A DNA stretch of 64,000 bases from Pithys albifrons albifrons (Eukaryota > Chordata > Aves > Passeriformes > Thamnophilidae): assembly GCF_047495875.1 (NCBI RefSeq), contig NC_092475.1, forward strand, positions 10,072,501-10,136,500, given 5' to 3'. The notes below the pieces were generated by a model. That model saw only the letters and a list, made by a program, of their open reading frames with translations, did not search any database and was not told where the DNA came from. Every line of letters begins with the position of its first letter. The first letter of the stretch is position 1. The position numbers and the translations under genes were made by a program. This document shows, piece after piece, positions 51,872-63,900 of this stretch.

Positions 51872-51894
51872 ATTTACATGCCAGGCCACGCCCC
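51872..51894 (-). promoter_or_regulatory. Octamer-like + GC-box composite module 4
   Basis: ATTTACAT (one mismatch to the octamer) at 51,872-51,879, a 6-bp gap and CCACGCCCC at 51,886-51,894. Same orientation. Confidence 0.62.
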
Positions 51895-51950
51895 TTCGCC
51901 GCCGGCGGGCCCGGTCATTGTGTAAGGAGCCGTGCCCGCTGTGGGCACAG

Positions 51951-51962
51951 TGCGCATGCGCC
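51951..51962 (+). promoter_or_regulatory. NRF1 site, distal
   Basis: TGCGCATGCGCC fits the NRF1 consensus closely. It lies between octamer modules 4 and 5, about 440 bp upstream of the TOP1 ATG. Confidence 0.6.
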
Positions 51963-51976
51963 GTCGCGCCGGCTGT

Positions 51977-51998
51977 ATTTGCATACAAGCCCCGCCCC
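51977..51998 (-). promoter_or_regulatory. Octamer + GC-box composite module 5
   Basis: Perfect ATTTGCAT at 51,977-51,984, a 5-bp gap and CCCCGCCCC at 51,990-51,998. A further GC box without an octamer lies at about 52,010-52,019. This is the most distal module and has the same orientation as the others. Confidence 0.7.
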
Positions 51999-53603
51999 CG
52001 CAGCGCTGGCCCCGCCCCCAGGGCCGCATGGCGCGGATGGGGGGCGGGCGTGGGGGGGTTTCGGTCCCGCTGCATCCCCGGGATAACCCGCACAGCGGAA
52101 CCCTGCGAGGCCCCGCAGCCCCTGCGGCTTCCCCTAAAGCCCCGCTCCTCGAGACCCCCCCCAGGCGCCAGCGGATGGGCTGTTCCCAAGTATTGCCGCC
52201 GTCGGTGCGCTGTGGCAGCAGAGGGGCTGAGCGGGGTGGGCGCACCCGGCCCGCAGAGCCCTTGTCGTCCTCTGTGTGTGTATGGCTGAGCCCTCGGTAC
52301 CGGCCTCTGCACCCCTCTGCACCAGGCTGCAGGGCAAGGGCTGCAGCAACCACGTGGAGATGACACTGTCGGGATGTCCACCCACCTAAGGGGATGCTCA
52401 GAACGGGGGATGCAGATCAGGCAGGTTTGGGCTTACCTGGCTTGTTAAAGTCAAGGACAGCAGTGGTGCATTGCATAAAAGAGCTTCCAAAAGGGGATCA
52501 GCTAGCAAGGTTTTTCTTCCGGCGCAGACAGGGCCTTTTATTTCTTTCATAAGGAAATGGAGGGTAAAAAGGAATGAAAGGTTTATTTTCTTTTAGCAAA
52601 TGTGATAATGAATCACATACCCTGGTAGAAAAACGCCCTCCTGCCCCAGCTGATATCTGAAGACATTTATTTCTGTTCTGCAGCAGCTCCTACAAACGGG
52701 TTTTCTTCTCCTACTAAATGGCAGGTTTAGTATGCATGGCTGGTACATGTCTCACAGGACTGCCTCCAGTCTTCTTGGAGCTTCCATCCTCTGCTGCAAC
52801 ACAGACTGTACCTTTCCTCAGCTTCTTTACACAACCAGAGCTTTGATTTGACACTAAAATAACCTGGCGCTGCCAGGCTATCTGAAGAGATACATCAAAA
52901 TGTAAGCAGCGACAGCAGCCACCTATTTGCACTGCATATTTATATCCTGCAAAGGGAAAACTCTGTCACTTTCTTACAGTCTTCAGAAGAGGATCTGAGG
53001 ACTTCCTTTTTTACCAACAGGAGGCAAATATTTCTGGCTCTAGACCTGTTTATTATGCAAACTGCTTTAGTCGCTGTTAGGTTTTTAAATATAAACATAA
53101 AGAAAAGGCTGTTTCAGACACTGGGAAGAGATGTGTGCCCCTGGCTCACAAGAATGAGATGAAAGAGGGCTTTGCTCTGGGCTTGAGCCCCTCCTCGCTG
53201 CCATCCGGGGATGCAGGAGCTGTGCCTGTTGTGGGACAGCCTGGGAGTGGTCTGGCACCTCCAGCTTCCAACATTAGAAATTCCTATAGGCTCTGTATTT
53301 GAGGCAGCGTTTTCACTTTAAATCTCACATCTGTGTCTCCCCAAGAAACCCTGCTCAGGTGGCTGCACCACAAGAGAGGGACCTGACACAACCCCCTGCT
53401 ACGCTGCAGCTGCAGCCAGCCCTGCTCAGGGGAAGGAAGCACAGCCTCTGCCAGCCCCTGCCAGCCCCACGGGCATCTGCAAACGTGTCTGGTCACAAAG
53501 CAGAGCCTCTAAAACTGGCACACGAGAGCTCAGTGCTGTGCTGTCTGCAGGAGTCTGCTGACAGCCGGATGGATGGGAGAGCTCAATCAGTTTCCATCTA
53601 CAT

Positions 53604-53741
53604 GGAGTCTCCTTCTCTGGAGATATTCAAAATTCACCTGGACACAATTCTATGCAATCTGCTGTGGGTGAACCTGATTTAACAGGGGGCTGGACTAGAT
53701 CTCCAGAGGTCCCTTGCAAACCCAGCCATTCTGTGTGATTT
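53604..53741 (+). mobile_element. CR1 LINE 3'-tail fragment
   Basis: Matches CR1 sense 3' sequence: TCTGGAGATATTCAAAA, then CCTGGACACAATTCT, GGGGGCTGGACTAGAT, CTCCAGAGGTCCCTT and a terminal CCATTCTGTGTGATT. Strongly 5'-truncated, and on the opposite strand to TOP1. The 5' edge is approximate. Confidence 0.92.
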
Positions 53742-54035
53742 GTTTTGTCTCCAGTCTCCCATAGGGTTGTGCTGGGGCCTCCAGGAAGCCTCTGCTCTGC
53801 TACTGTTAGTAGCAAAGAGACAGGAAAATATGAACTTGTTCAAAAGCACATTAAACTGTCACACCTGTGTGGCCCCACATGTTGCAACGAGCTGTGTGAT
53901 TAAAAACCTGATCTCCAAACCTATAACTTGCACCATCACTCTCCAGGAGTCTGCACCTCCCTTGTGCCCTTCCATGATGCATCCCTTGGGGCTTTGGAGG
54001 CTTTGCAAAGGAAGGGGAAGGTCCTGTACAACCCA

Positions 54036-54184
54036 GGGAAGTGGTCACAGCACCAAGCTCGACAAAGTTCGAGAAGCCTTTGGGCAACACTCCCGGGCAC
54101 ATGGTGGGATTCTGGGGTTTTCCTGTGCAGGAGCTGGATTTGGTCCTTGTAGGTCCCTTCTAACCCAGGAGATGGTGATTCTAA
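54036..54184 (+). mobile_element. CR1 LINE 3'-tail fragment, different subfamily
   Basis: Begins GGGAAGTGGTCACAGCACCA, continues AGTTCGAGAAGCCTTTGGG and GGCACATGGTGGGATTCT, and ends GGTCCCTTCTAACCCAGG. It resembles the CR1 subfamilies whose tail carries the 'GGGAAGTGGTCACAGCACC' block, distinct from the copy 300 bp upstream. The 5' edge is approximate and the subfamily is not resolved. Confidence 0.82.
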
Positions 54185-55056
54185 CCAGCCCTTGCCACAG
54201 CAGAGCTGGCGGTGAAGATGTTAACGCGCTTCGACCAGCCTCCCTGGCAGGGCTGTGCACACCCCATCAAGATAAATGGGGGAAATTCACACCGCTGAGT
54301 GCTGAGGTCTCTCTCCAGGGCTCCCCTGGACTGCAGTACATCACCAGCGGGTTAATGTAGCCTAGGTGATTGCTTTCAAAAAGAAACGGCTGCTAACTAC
54401 GTGTTTAAATTAAATCATAAATCGTCCGGGATATAAAACCAGTAGAAAACCCTCCAGTTCTTGATCCTGGTGATCGTGAGATTTGATTTATCTGGTGCAA
54501 TCAGGACTTCATGCTGTGCTTAGGGTGCCTGTTTTGGGAGAGGGAAGAGGATGCTCATTTCCTGGCCAGCTTTGCAGTGCTGTGCCAGGATGGGATCCTA
54601 CACATCTTGCTCCAGCCTGAGTTCCCACTCCTGTGCATGGACCAACACAAGACAGAAAACCTCTGCATCCAAACCATAAGCCCCCCATAGCCCTCTTTCC
54701 AAGCCACTGCCTTGCTTTTATCCTCAGGTGAAGCCATTTACATTATGTTCCTTCAGTTAATTCTCTTATATTCAACTTTATCATATGATGCATTTCAAGT
54801 TTGAAACAGATTTGGTAATTAAATCCACATCTATCTTGATATTTTTGATTACAATATCAAAAATTTAGGCTTAGACTCTCTTTCAAAGTGCACGAGTAAG
54901 AACACAACATTGTCAACTCATTCAATTTTATTAACAGTCCCACAAATTTAAGTTCACTTGTTTTGTTTTCCTTTATATAATTTTGTTAGAATCTCTCTGT
55001 CAGAGGCAGCAGCCAGTTTCTAGTGTTATGTTTTAGTAGGAAAAGAAAACCAACAA

Positions 55057-55072
55057 CCCCCCCCCCCCCCCC
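55057..55072 (+). repeat. Poly(C) run, C16
   Basis: Sixteen consecutive C after CAACAA. A long C homopolymer is unusual, and its length may be uncertain in the assembly because such runs are hard to sequence. Confidence 0.95.
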
Positions 55073-58000
55073 ATCTGAATGAGACAAGGGCATTCTGCTA
55101 GTGAAGAGGTAACAAAAGACCAGCTACAAATCAGATTTAAATACAAAAATCTAATTTTTAAAGACCTGTCATAATTTTTGAATCTCAGCCCATTTGTAAG
55201 AGCTATGGTTCGGATACTTATATCACTGGTTACATTTTTTTCACAGGCAGATACTTACCTGATGTGCAGGATTGCCAGTTGGTGTAATCCTGTAAACCTG
55301 CTCTTGCTAGAAGGAAGTGACACTGGTACAAAATAGGAACAGTCAGATACACGACTCCCCACTCATTTTTCATTAGCATGACCTGCTCCAAACACTCATA
55401 CCTATTACGTACTGTCGGATGTATTGAAACTAAATGATCTCAGTGCTTTGAAAGCTCTTTATTTTCCACTTTAATAAACTGCAGCAATTATTCACAGCTT
55501 TGTATGTAAGACAGGGGACCACATTAAGCAAAACCAGCAGATACCACTGTAAGTGGGAGCTTTCAAAGGTCAGTCTTAATTATTGAGTTTCACCTGGAAT
55601 GGGAGAAGCTTGCAGAAGTCCTGGGAAATTACTAGTTAGAAAACAATAGCTGATACCACTTGAAGTTTATTATGTCCTCATTTGCCGTGGTTAAGGGAGC
55701 CATCAGTGGTAGAGAGGCTGGTAAAATGGAAAGAACATTTGGATCATAATCTAGAGAGCACATAACTGCATTTTCTTGTAGAGCCAGCTAACATACACAA
55801 GCCCATATACATCTACTGCGATAGTTTGTGGCTGCCGCATGGCCATTGCATAACGCCGAACAGTCAGGGATATATATCCCCCTGTTCCACATTGCCTCCC
55901 TGCTCCTAGCAAATAAAAGTGACTCTCCTGCTTAGGAAAACAACGAGGAACCCATAATCAGCACCTTGCTTCAGCCTGGCCTCCTAATTTTCCTGTGCAG
56001 AGCAGTCAGGGCGCTGTGTTTGGAGATTACCCCATCCCGAGCTCCCAGCAGTGCCGTGTGGGCGCTCCAGGAGCCCCAGAGCACGTGAGAAAAGCCACCC
56101 TTGCATAACGTGGCAGGCGTAGGAGGCAATAGGATGGCTCTTTCTGAGCCTTCACGTGTTGCAAATATAGCTGTCATAAGGAGCCGTTTCATATAATCTG
56201 TGACCCTGGTATGAATTTCTCATGAATTTGGGCTATCTGGTTTCTCTTTTTTTCTCCTATAGTTGATTTCAGTTGCTGTTTCTCAGGAAGTGACATAATT
56301 CTGTGAAGCAGATTCCTGAAATTGCAAGGAAAGGGTCCAAACATTTCTATTCACATCAGAACTGCAAATAAAAAAAAACCCACCCAGAGTTAAATTTGGT
56401 ACCCATAGTTAATAAATGGTTCTCCTTCACAGTACAATGAGATAATCTTTCCTCTGTCTCTAGTGTTTTCCATCCAAAGGAGAGAAGAATCCCCATTTTG
56501 GGAAAGAAACTGCTCACTTGGAGTGTTTCCATTTCTGGAGTTGCGCCTTGTGAAGAATGTTGGGCCCCACTCCAGGAGATCTGAGGAGCCTAAACCATCC
56601 AAAATCCACGGCGGCTCTGATACTCGTCACTCCAAATGCCAGGCCAGACATATCCCAGAGAGTGTCCCTGCTAAACCCAAGAGCACTTCAGAAAAGAAGC
56701 CTTTAAAAATTTTGCTCAAGTCGGTGGCAAGCACTGAAAGTTCAGCGGAGACTCTTGGCACAACTTCCATCCCACATGCCAGTGTGCCATCCCGCTCCTG
56801 CCCCGTGCCAAAAACCCACTGTAGCCCAAGAGCTTTGAGACAGCATAAGCTCATCCTAGCCTGGAAAACTCAGTGGAAAAGAGCCCCCAAACTGCGGCCA
56901 ACTGACCTTTAGCTGGCTTGTCCCACAGGCTGGAGGGGAGTCTAGCCAAATGTGGGTGCATTCCGGCTTGAAAGCCTCAACGAGATGTGAATTGCTCACG
57001 CCTTAGTCTGGAGGTGGCATGAGGCCCCCTTAATGGCTTTATTAGCTTTGGTGGCCCCATGCAGTTGAGCGGATGCTTCCCACCAGGGGGAAGAAAAGCC
57101 CTGTGCTCTCAGGGCTTTGAGGGCTGCTTAGTTCCGCCTCTGGTACAGGCTTTTGGTGTCTGTGCCCACTGAGCTGCTGCTTTCACACGACAGTGGTGGA
57201 TGGGCCAGCAGGTGCTGCTCCATGGCTGCAGCACCAGCCTGTCTAGAGGATCCCATCCTGCACCCCTTTCAGCACAGTCCTTGGATAGCCGTGCTGGTAC
57301 TGTCAGCTCTTAGCAGGTGCCTCAGCTCTCAGCAGCGGCTCCAAGGGTTTCTGCCAGGCAGATACAGCATCTGCCCTATTCTGTAGCTCTCCCCAGGCTC
57401 TGGGTAGACCTGGTCCCCTCTCAGTACAAAAAGAAAATCAAACAAATCTTTTGCAAGTTGACTCTTAGTAAAGCTGAGATAGAGACCAGCTCTGCTTTCG
57501 GGGCTGCAAACCCTCTACACTAACAAGGATCTGCTGTAGGTTACCCTGTTTTCACATCTCTGTGCTTCAACTCATCACCTGGAAAATGAGGCTCACGGTC
57601 CCTCCCTATAGCGCAGGTGATGGGGTGTGAAATGCAGATGTGGGATCCTCTGCAGAAGTACCGAGCAGAAGTAGTTTAAGGCTGGGTCTGCTCAGGGTCT
57701 TTCTCTCCCTGGAGGCGGGTTAGACCCCTCCCAGTTCATCAGACCATGCCTGAGTCCAGCTTGGGTGCAAATCTTTGACTTAATATGAAGATGTAGCAAG
57801 CCATTGGCAGAGATAAGTGCCGAACATTCTGGGGCTGTTCATTCAGGGCAGGACTGCCACGGGTCACCCAGCAGAGCAAAAGCCAGCACTTGCATCCTTG
57901 GGTACCAACCATGAATGTCATAGTGTTCACAGGCAGCATCACCTCAGGCTGGAGAGGTCTTTTGAGGGATTCTTTTGTCTAATCTTAGTGATGTCCTGCT

Positions 58001-59114
58001 GTTAGGTAATGCTGCTGGCTCTGAAAATCCAATGATCAGATTTGTACATTGAATAGCTCTGTATAAAAGTGTCCATATTGCTGGTTTTAAATTTATTTAT
58101 CATGGTTTTTGCTGGAACATAAATCTTTCCTAAAATAACTTGCAAAGTTAGTATTGTAACAGAGCTACAAAAGCCAGAGCGTGAACCCTTGATCAGGAAA
58201 TCCACCAAAACCTCAAATGGAAATAACTGCTTTAGAGTAATTTTGTCAGGGAGGATGTAATGAAGATACTTCATAAGGAAACAAAAATCAATCTCAAACA
58301 ATGAATAAAAAGAACTGATTTTTTTAAAATAATGAGGTTCTTTTTGGCTTGGCTTGCCTTTTCTTTTTCTTTATTTTTTAAAAGACAGTTGCCATCTTCA
58401 ATGGGCTTTAGAGTTTTCAACTCCCTCAACCCTTCTGGAGGATTAATAAATATTTGCATGCCCTATAGAGGTCTTCACAAAATGTGAGATGAATATTGTC
58501 AGTGCTAAGGATTTTATATCCCCTTTGAAAACTCCCCATCCCAGAATTAATGAGATGGAATTTAAAATAATAAATGTAACTTTCTGTTCTAATTCTTATC
58601 ACTGATATCTTGAAGGTGCTTTTTATTACCATTTTTTATGATGAAGTGGAATAGAAACTTAGACTTGATCTGCTCAATATAGCTCCACTGATTTAACACA
58701 GTAGCAAATCAGTTTAATTAGATCAGTGATTAGACCTTATGTGAGCACTCCTCCATGCTAAGGGCAGCTTGTACTGCTGGGGAATTACATCTTTGAGTCA
58801 GAGAAACAAAGTGCTGGCTTAACATTAATAATAATAAAAAGATTTTCCCTTTAATAAAGATATTTTACTGGATGAAATCAGAGAACGGGTCTGGTAAGCA
58901 GTGAGAAGGGAAGGTGCAATTACCCCTGAGTCAAGGTGGACAAGAAAAGGTGGTGGGATAAACTTCTTACGGTGATAACCTCTAGACCCTGATCAACAAC
59001 ATGTTCAGGTCTGGTTGGGTGAGATGGAGCAAGGCAAAACACATAAACTATAACTAGCAAAATGATGGTCCAGTCTTGGGTCTGTATCATCTTTGTATAC
59101 ATCAACGTCTGTGT

Positions 59115-59139
59115 CTATATATATAGAGAGAGAGAGATA
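59115..59139 (+). repeat. Compound TA/GA microsatellite
   Basis: A short (TA)n run followed directly by (GA)n, then GATAAACAGATAAA. Short, simple repeat only. Confidence 0.85.
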
Positions 59140-60901
59140 AACAGATAAAAATCACAGATTTAGAAAGCTCAGATGATGTGGATACAGCACAGAAATGTGG
59201 GTAACCAACTCTCTAAACTGGTATTTAACTTATTCTAAGGCTTGCTGCCCAGTGCTGATGAGGATGTTTGTTTTTTGCTACTGTTGCCATCATCTGCCAA
59301 AGTTTGGTGCAAGCAGCCCCAGGAACCTGCTTGGAAAAGGGGGTATGGCTGGTCTGGGCACACACATGGGCAGCCAGGGGCAGGATCAGCCTTTCTCCTC
59401 TCAAGTCAGGGATCTTCTCTTGGTGTGTCTGAGGGTTTCTTCCATGTAGCCCCAAGATCTCCTGGCAGCAACCTGTGACATGGAAAACAGACAACTTCCT
59501 AAGGCCTTTATCAGGATTGTGCACCTCTGAATTCATCACAGAGATGTGTGAATATTAACTCTAGGTAATAAAATAAGGGTGTGCAGATGCAGTTATAAAG
59601 AGAGGCTTTGCGAGCCCTAAGTAGGTGGTTTGAAATATAGGTTTAAATATCTTTCCATACGGTGAACATAAACACGGTGTTTATAGGAAAGCAGCCTGGG
59701 GGCAAAGCAAAGCATAGCTTATATCACAGCCCAAGCACGTGGATGTGAAGCAGCCTTAAAAATATATAGAAGTAACCAGAAGCCCATGGGAAAGTGTCTC
59801 TTTGGAGCCTGGAGCTGGTGTGGGAAGACAGCAAAAGGGGTTTTGTTCAGCTCTTGGTCTCCCTGAATTTCTGCTGCTGTGGACTGGGGCTCGTATTTCC
59901 CTCTGGGGACATGGGAGAGGCCACGCGAGGCCATTGCAGCAGCTGCAGTGGAGAGCTGTGCCTCCCAAAGGAGCAGCCTGCAGGGAGATTGTGGGGGAGA
60001 TATAAGAAGGAAGAAGGTTTAGGAAAGGATGGAGATGGCTGGCAACTGCTGTCTGCTTCCAGGCACCAAGTGAGAACCCATCCAGGTGGGACCAGCTCCT
60101 TCCTCACCTCCAAGCTGAGCCTCATCTCCGGTTGCTGTCTGCCCCCCTTTCCTTTTCCAAGGCTTCCCAGTGCAGCAGAAGGAGCAGAGCTGGGGATGGG
60201 GCTGCACAGCCATGAAGTGCCACAGAGCAGCAATTTCCATTCATGCTGCCCACAAAGACCACAGCCCCTGCAGTGCTGGAAACTGGCTTTTGATGATCAT
60301 ACTTAGAGCAATCAAGATGTAGAAGAAATAAATTCAAATACACTGAGCCAGCTGCTGACACAATGCTGATCCAAAGCCACTCAAAAGCAGCAGGAAAGAT
60401 TTGTAGTGGTTCACAGGGCTCCAGGAAGGGTCCCAAGCCAGGCACACAGAGGGGACACATGAGACCAGGGCAGCTGCTCAGCTGAAGGGAACAGCATGCC
60501 TGGAAGCACAGGATGAAAACCTGGCTCCTGGGAAGCTGAAGGTCCTGGGCATCAACTCCAGCAGGAAATGTCTGAGATATAAGAGAGCTCAGTGTCTGGA
60601 TGACTGGATTCTGATGAGCCCTGACCTGGCTCAGGGATGTGCTGCAAGGCTTTTCCCATAAGTAGGGGCAGAGCTCTAGGGCACATAAGATGTTGGGCAA
60701 GTGATCAGGCTTTCACTGACAGGTTTACACGATGTGCCTTGAGCATGTGGAGCTGCCAAGTGCTTTGCCAGCTCCGTATCTTCGTTTTGCATGAAGCATG
60801 TTGAAATCAGCCATCCTTCATCTGTGCTGTGTTAACTCATGGTAAAAACACAAGACGTTGAGCGTGGCACTGGAGAAGGGCTGCAGGCCAGCTGCATGCA
60901 T

Positions 60902-60921
60902 TGCCTGCCTGCCTGCCTGCC
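60902..60921 (+). repeat. TGCC tetranucleotide microsatellite, 5 copies
   Basis: Five perfect copies of TGCC in the GC-richer upstream region. Short and probably neutral. Confidence 0.85.
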
Positions 60922-63900
60922 CGAGGTCCCAGTGCTGCTGTGGGGATGCCTTTTTCCAGGAAATCCCTCTGATGGCCAGAGTTTCCAACCCAGGGTAGCA
61001 AAGGGAAGTAGCAGCAACATGGATGTTGCTGCTGTGCCAGAGTGAGAGGACTCAGGAGCTGTTTCCCGTGCAGTGGTGCCAGCTGGCAACGTGGCACAGG
61101 CAGCTCACAAGTCGTAATCCAAAATAGTCCCCAGCAAGTGGGCATGGGGCCAGGCTGGGGCTGGGAGGGGAGCAGGGCACTCTGCTCTCCACAGGGTGTG
61201 CACCTCAGAGCTCTGCCATCCCTGTCATGTTCTGCTCCTGATGTCAGTGAAATCCCGCTGTGCCTCCTCTCTCGAGTGAGACACCCAGGCTGGCAGGGTG
61301 TGCTGTCACCAGAGCAGGGGACTCATTCATAAATCCAGCACTGGCTGGGATGGGGCTTGGGGAGGAGCTGGGAATGGAGCAGGGAACAGGGACTGCTTTG
61401 TTGGGATGGAGCTGGCATGAAGAGCATGTGTGCAAGAATGGAGCTGAGGGCAGAGGATCGCTGGCTTTGTGGTTGAAAGCTCAGGGTCAGCTGCTCCTTG
61501 CACAGCTCGTGACATGGCTCAGCCCAGCCATGGCTCCCAGCAGCACGCAGAGCCCCTGCCTGGGGTCAGCATACCCCAACAGGCTCTGTCCCCTGTTCCT
61601 CCCAGAGCAGGCCTGGCAGAGGTTCTCCCTGCTGTGCACTCCCTTATGCCAGTGCACAAGACAGATCCCAGAGACTGCAGGCTCTTCTGGCTGATACCTT
61701 CAGGTTGCTCCTCTGGGCCTCAGTTTCCCTTGAAGGGGTGATGCTATCTCCTTCAAGTGCTTCAGAGAGAAAAGCCTGCAGGAAAAGCTGGAACAGGACG
61801 GGGGTTGCCATCAGCATTAGTGACCTTGGAGCAGAGTGGAGATAAGTGCTCAGCAAAGGTGAGAGGATCCCAGCTGGTAGAGAGAGGCATCCCTGAGCTT
61901 GGCAGTGGCTTGTGGCTCCTTATGAGAACCGAGCAGACAGTGGAACAAGCACTGCCAGTGCCTATGGCCATCAGGCAGTGCCCACAGTGCCCCAAGGGAC
62001 CTATTCAAGCATCCCACAATGGTAGTGTGACACCCACAAGATGTGAATGGAGAGACTGGTGCAGGTACCAGTTCTGGATGCACCCGGAGAAGCACCTGGC
62101 CCAGGCATCTCAATATCATCCCCTTCCTCACTGAGTTGGTCAGATAACTGCACGAAGGATGGACTCTGGGACTCTTCCCAAACCCCACCACATTGCCAGG
62201 ACTCATTGCCTCTCCACTACACCCTGCTCTGCTCACACTGCACCAGCAGCTCTGGAGTTACTCCTGATTTACACCTCACCTGGCCTCATTTCTTTTCTCC
62301 TCTGTACCAAGATCCAATTATTTTCATGACTGTTATAAAAGCTAATAAACTTCAGCAAAGCCTCTGGAAGCCCCAGTGCTCTGTTTGCTTGTGTGTACGG
62401 TCACTGGGGCAGGAAGCATTAGTGCTGTCAGCACATCCAGGCCCATACAGCACCCTGGGGGGCACTTGGATGCAGTGATACTGCTTAAGACCATGTACTG
62501 CAATTGCTTGACAGGTAAGTCAAATATAATGCAGCTGAACAGCACTAACCCAAATTGCTGCGAAGAAGAGATCAGAGGGGCAGGGCTCTGGGAAGGGTTT
62601 TTTGCTTCAGCCAGGAAAGGATGTCTGCTGGCCTCTGAGCATGGAACCAAAACTGTGGGTGAGAAGGTGCTTTTGACCTTTTTTGCTCAGTCTATCCCTG
62701 TTTCATGTACCATTGTTAGCATGACTGTGTCCCATCACACCCCTGTCCTTAGGCAGGGATGGAGACCTGGCCCTGGGAGCAGCTGATGGTCACAGTTACT
62801 GACAAAGGAAGGAGATGCCCCAAATACAGGTGCAGCAGGTTGGAAATCTTCTCAGCCCCTCAGTTCCATGACCTTTGGTGCCTCCAGTCTCTGATTAGCA
62901 CAAGCTTTGTGCTGGAAGGGGCTTTGCTGGATCCTAGTGCTGCTGCCCACAGGAGGCCTCTGAGCTGGCTGCCTCCCTCCGCTCTTCCATCACTGTGTTG
63001 GAGCAGCTCCTTCTTGCCATGGATGCCACCGTGGCTCAGCCATGAGCTGGAGCATCCAGCACTCACAGGTTCTGTCCCCCATTCTCCACTCACCCATGAC
63101 ATCCCATGGTGGCACTACACACCAGATAGTGAATTTTCAGGGCAACATCTTGAAATGGGCAGCTCAGGTTTGTTTCCAAATTACTGTGCATGGCTTCCTC
63201 TCTCAAACTGGGGTGGAGGGGCTATGGGGAAGGGGCAGTGATCCTGGAGAGTAGAAATCTTGAGGTTTTATTACACTGATGAGGCTGTTTGTCCTCATAA
63301 CCCCGACTGCCTCTCATCCTAATTATCTGTCCCTGCTTCATGCTGAGGTAAATGGTAAGAAAAATCACAGGACTACTGAGAGGCCGGAGGACTGTGTGAG
63401 ATGGTGCTGTGGGTGGGGGCACAGGGCTGTCATCACCTTCTCCCACTTGATGCATTAACTCCTTTTCTGCTGGTCTCTACTGCAGCCTTCTCTAGCAGTG
63501 TTGCAGGTCTAATCTCCTCTCATAGCAGCTCCATCAGCAGCCTTAGAAGCCAGGATGAGCAACAGCAAAGCAGTGAATATGTTGCAGGTCTCCTCTGATA
63601 ATTAAAGGGCCTCATAGATGAGCAGGTCTGTGTTGTCCCACATGTGTCTGCTGAAATCTTTCACTACTTGCCAAAAGAGCCTGCCTTGTTAGTGCTCCCA
63701 GCTCGCAACACCTGCTTGGATTTTCATGTTTTCAGTGTGGTCTTTTTTAGAATTCAAAACTTGCAACCTATTTTATTTTTTTATGTTTCATTCATCTTGG
63801 GCACTGAAAATAGCCTATGCAGTTTCAATTCCTCTTTTTGTTCTTTGTTTTTTAAATCATCTGTTTCATTCTCAGGCAATCTCTTCATTGGAAAAAAAAA

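Larger units (their letters stand above)
50600..52330. promoter_or_regulatory. TOP1: CpG island covering the TOP1 promoter and exons 1-2
   Basis: A sharp switch from AT-rich intron to very GC- and CpG-rich DNA, densest about 50,620-52,120 and fading by 52,330. It contains exons 1 and 2, intron 1 and the presumed 5' UTR and core promoter. Stop codons are rare, so long frames open on both strands (for example 50,708-51,745 plus). These are composition effects. The edges are judged by eye. Confidence 0.93.

Noticed and set aside
53740..54360. 206-codon plus-strand frame
   Set aside because: Its middle is CR1 tail sequence and the rest has no similarity I recognise, so it is a chance frame.
56463..56912. 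149-codon plus-strand frame, Lys/Ser/Pro-rich, preceded by an acceptor-like pyrimidine tract
   Set aside because: I recognise no family and see no matching donor or partner exon. A competing frame on the other strand (56,627-56,854) is also open. It would be worth checking against transcripts.
60122..60700. 192-codon minus-strand frame and overlapping plus-strand frames (59,794-60,306; 61,260-61,694; 62,759-63,241)
   Set aside because: The region is moderately GC-rich, frames overlap on both strands, and no domain or splice structure is visible.
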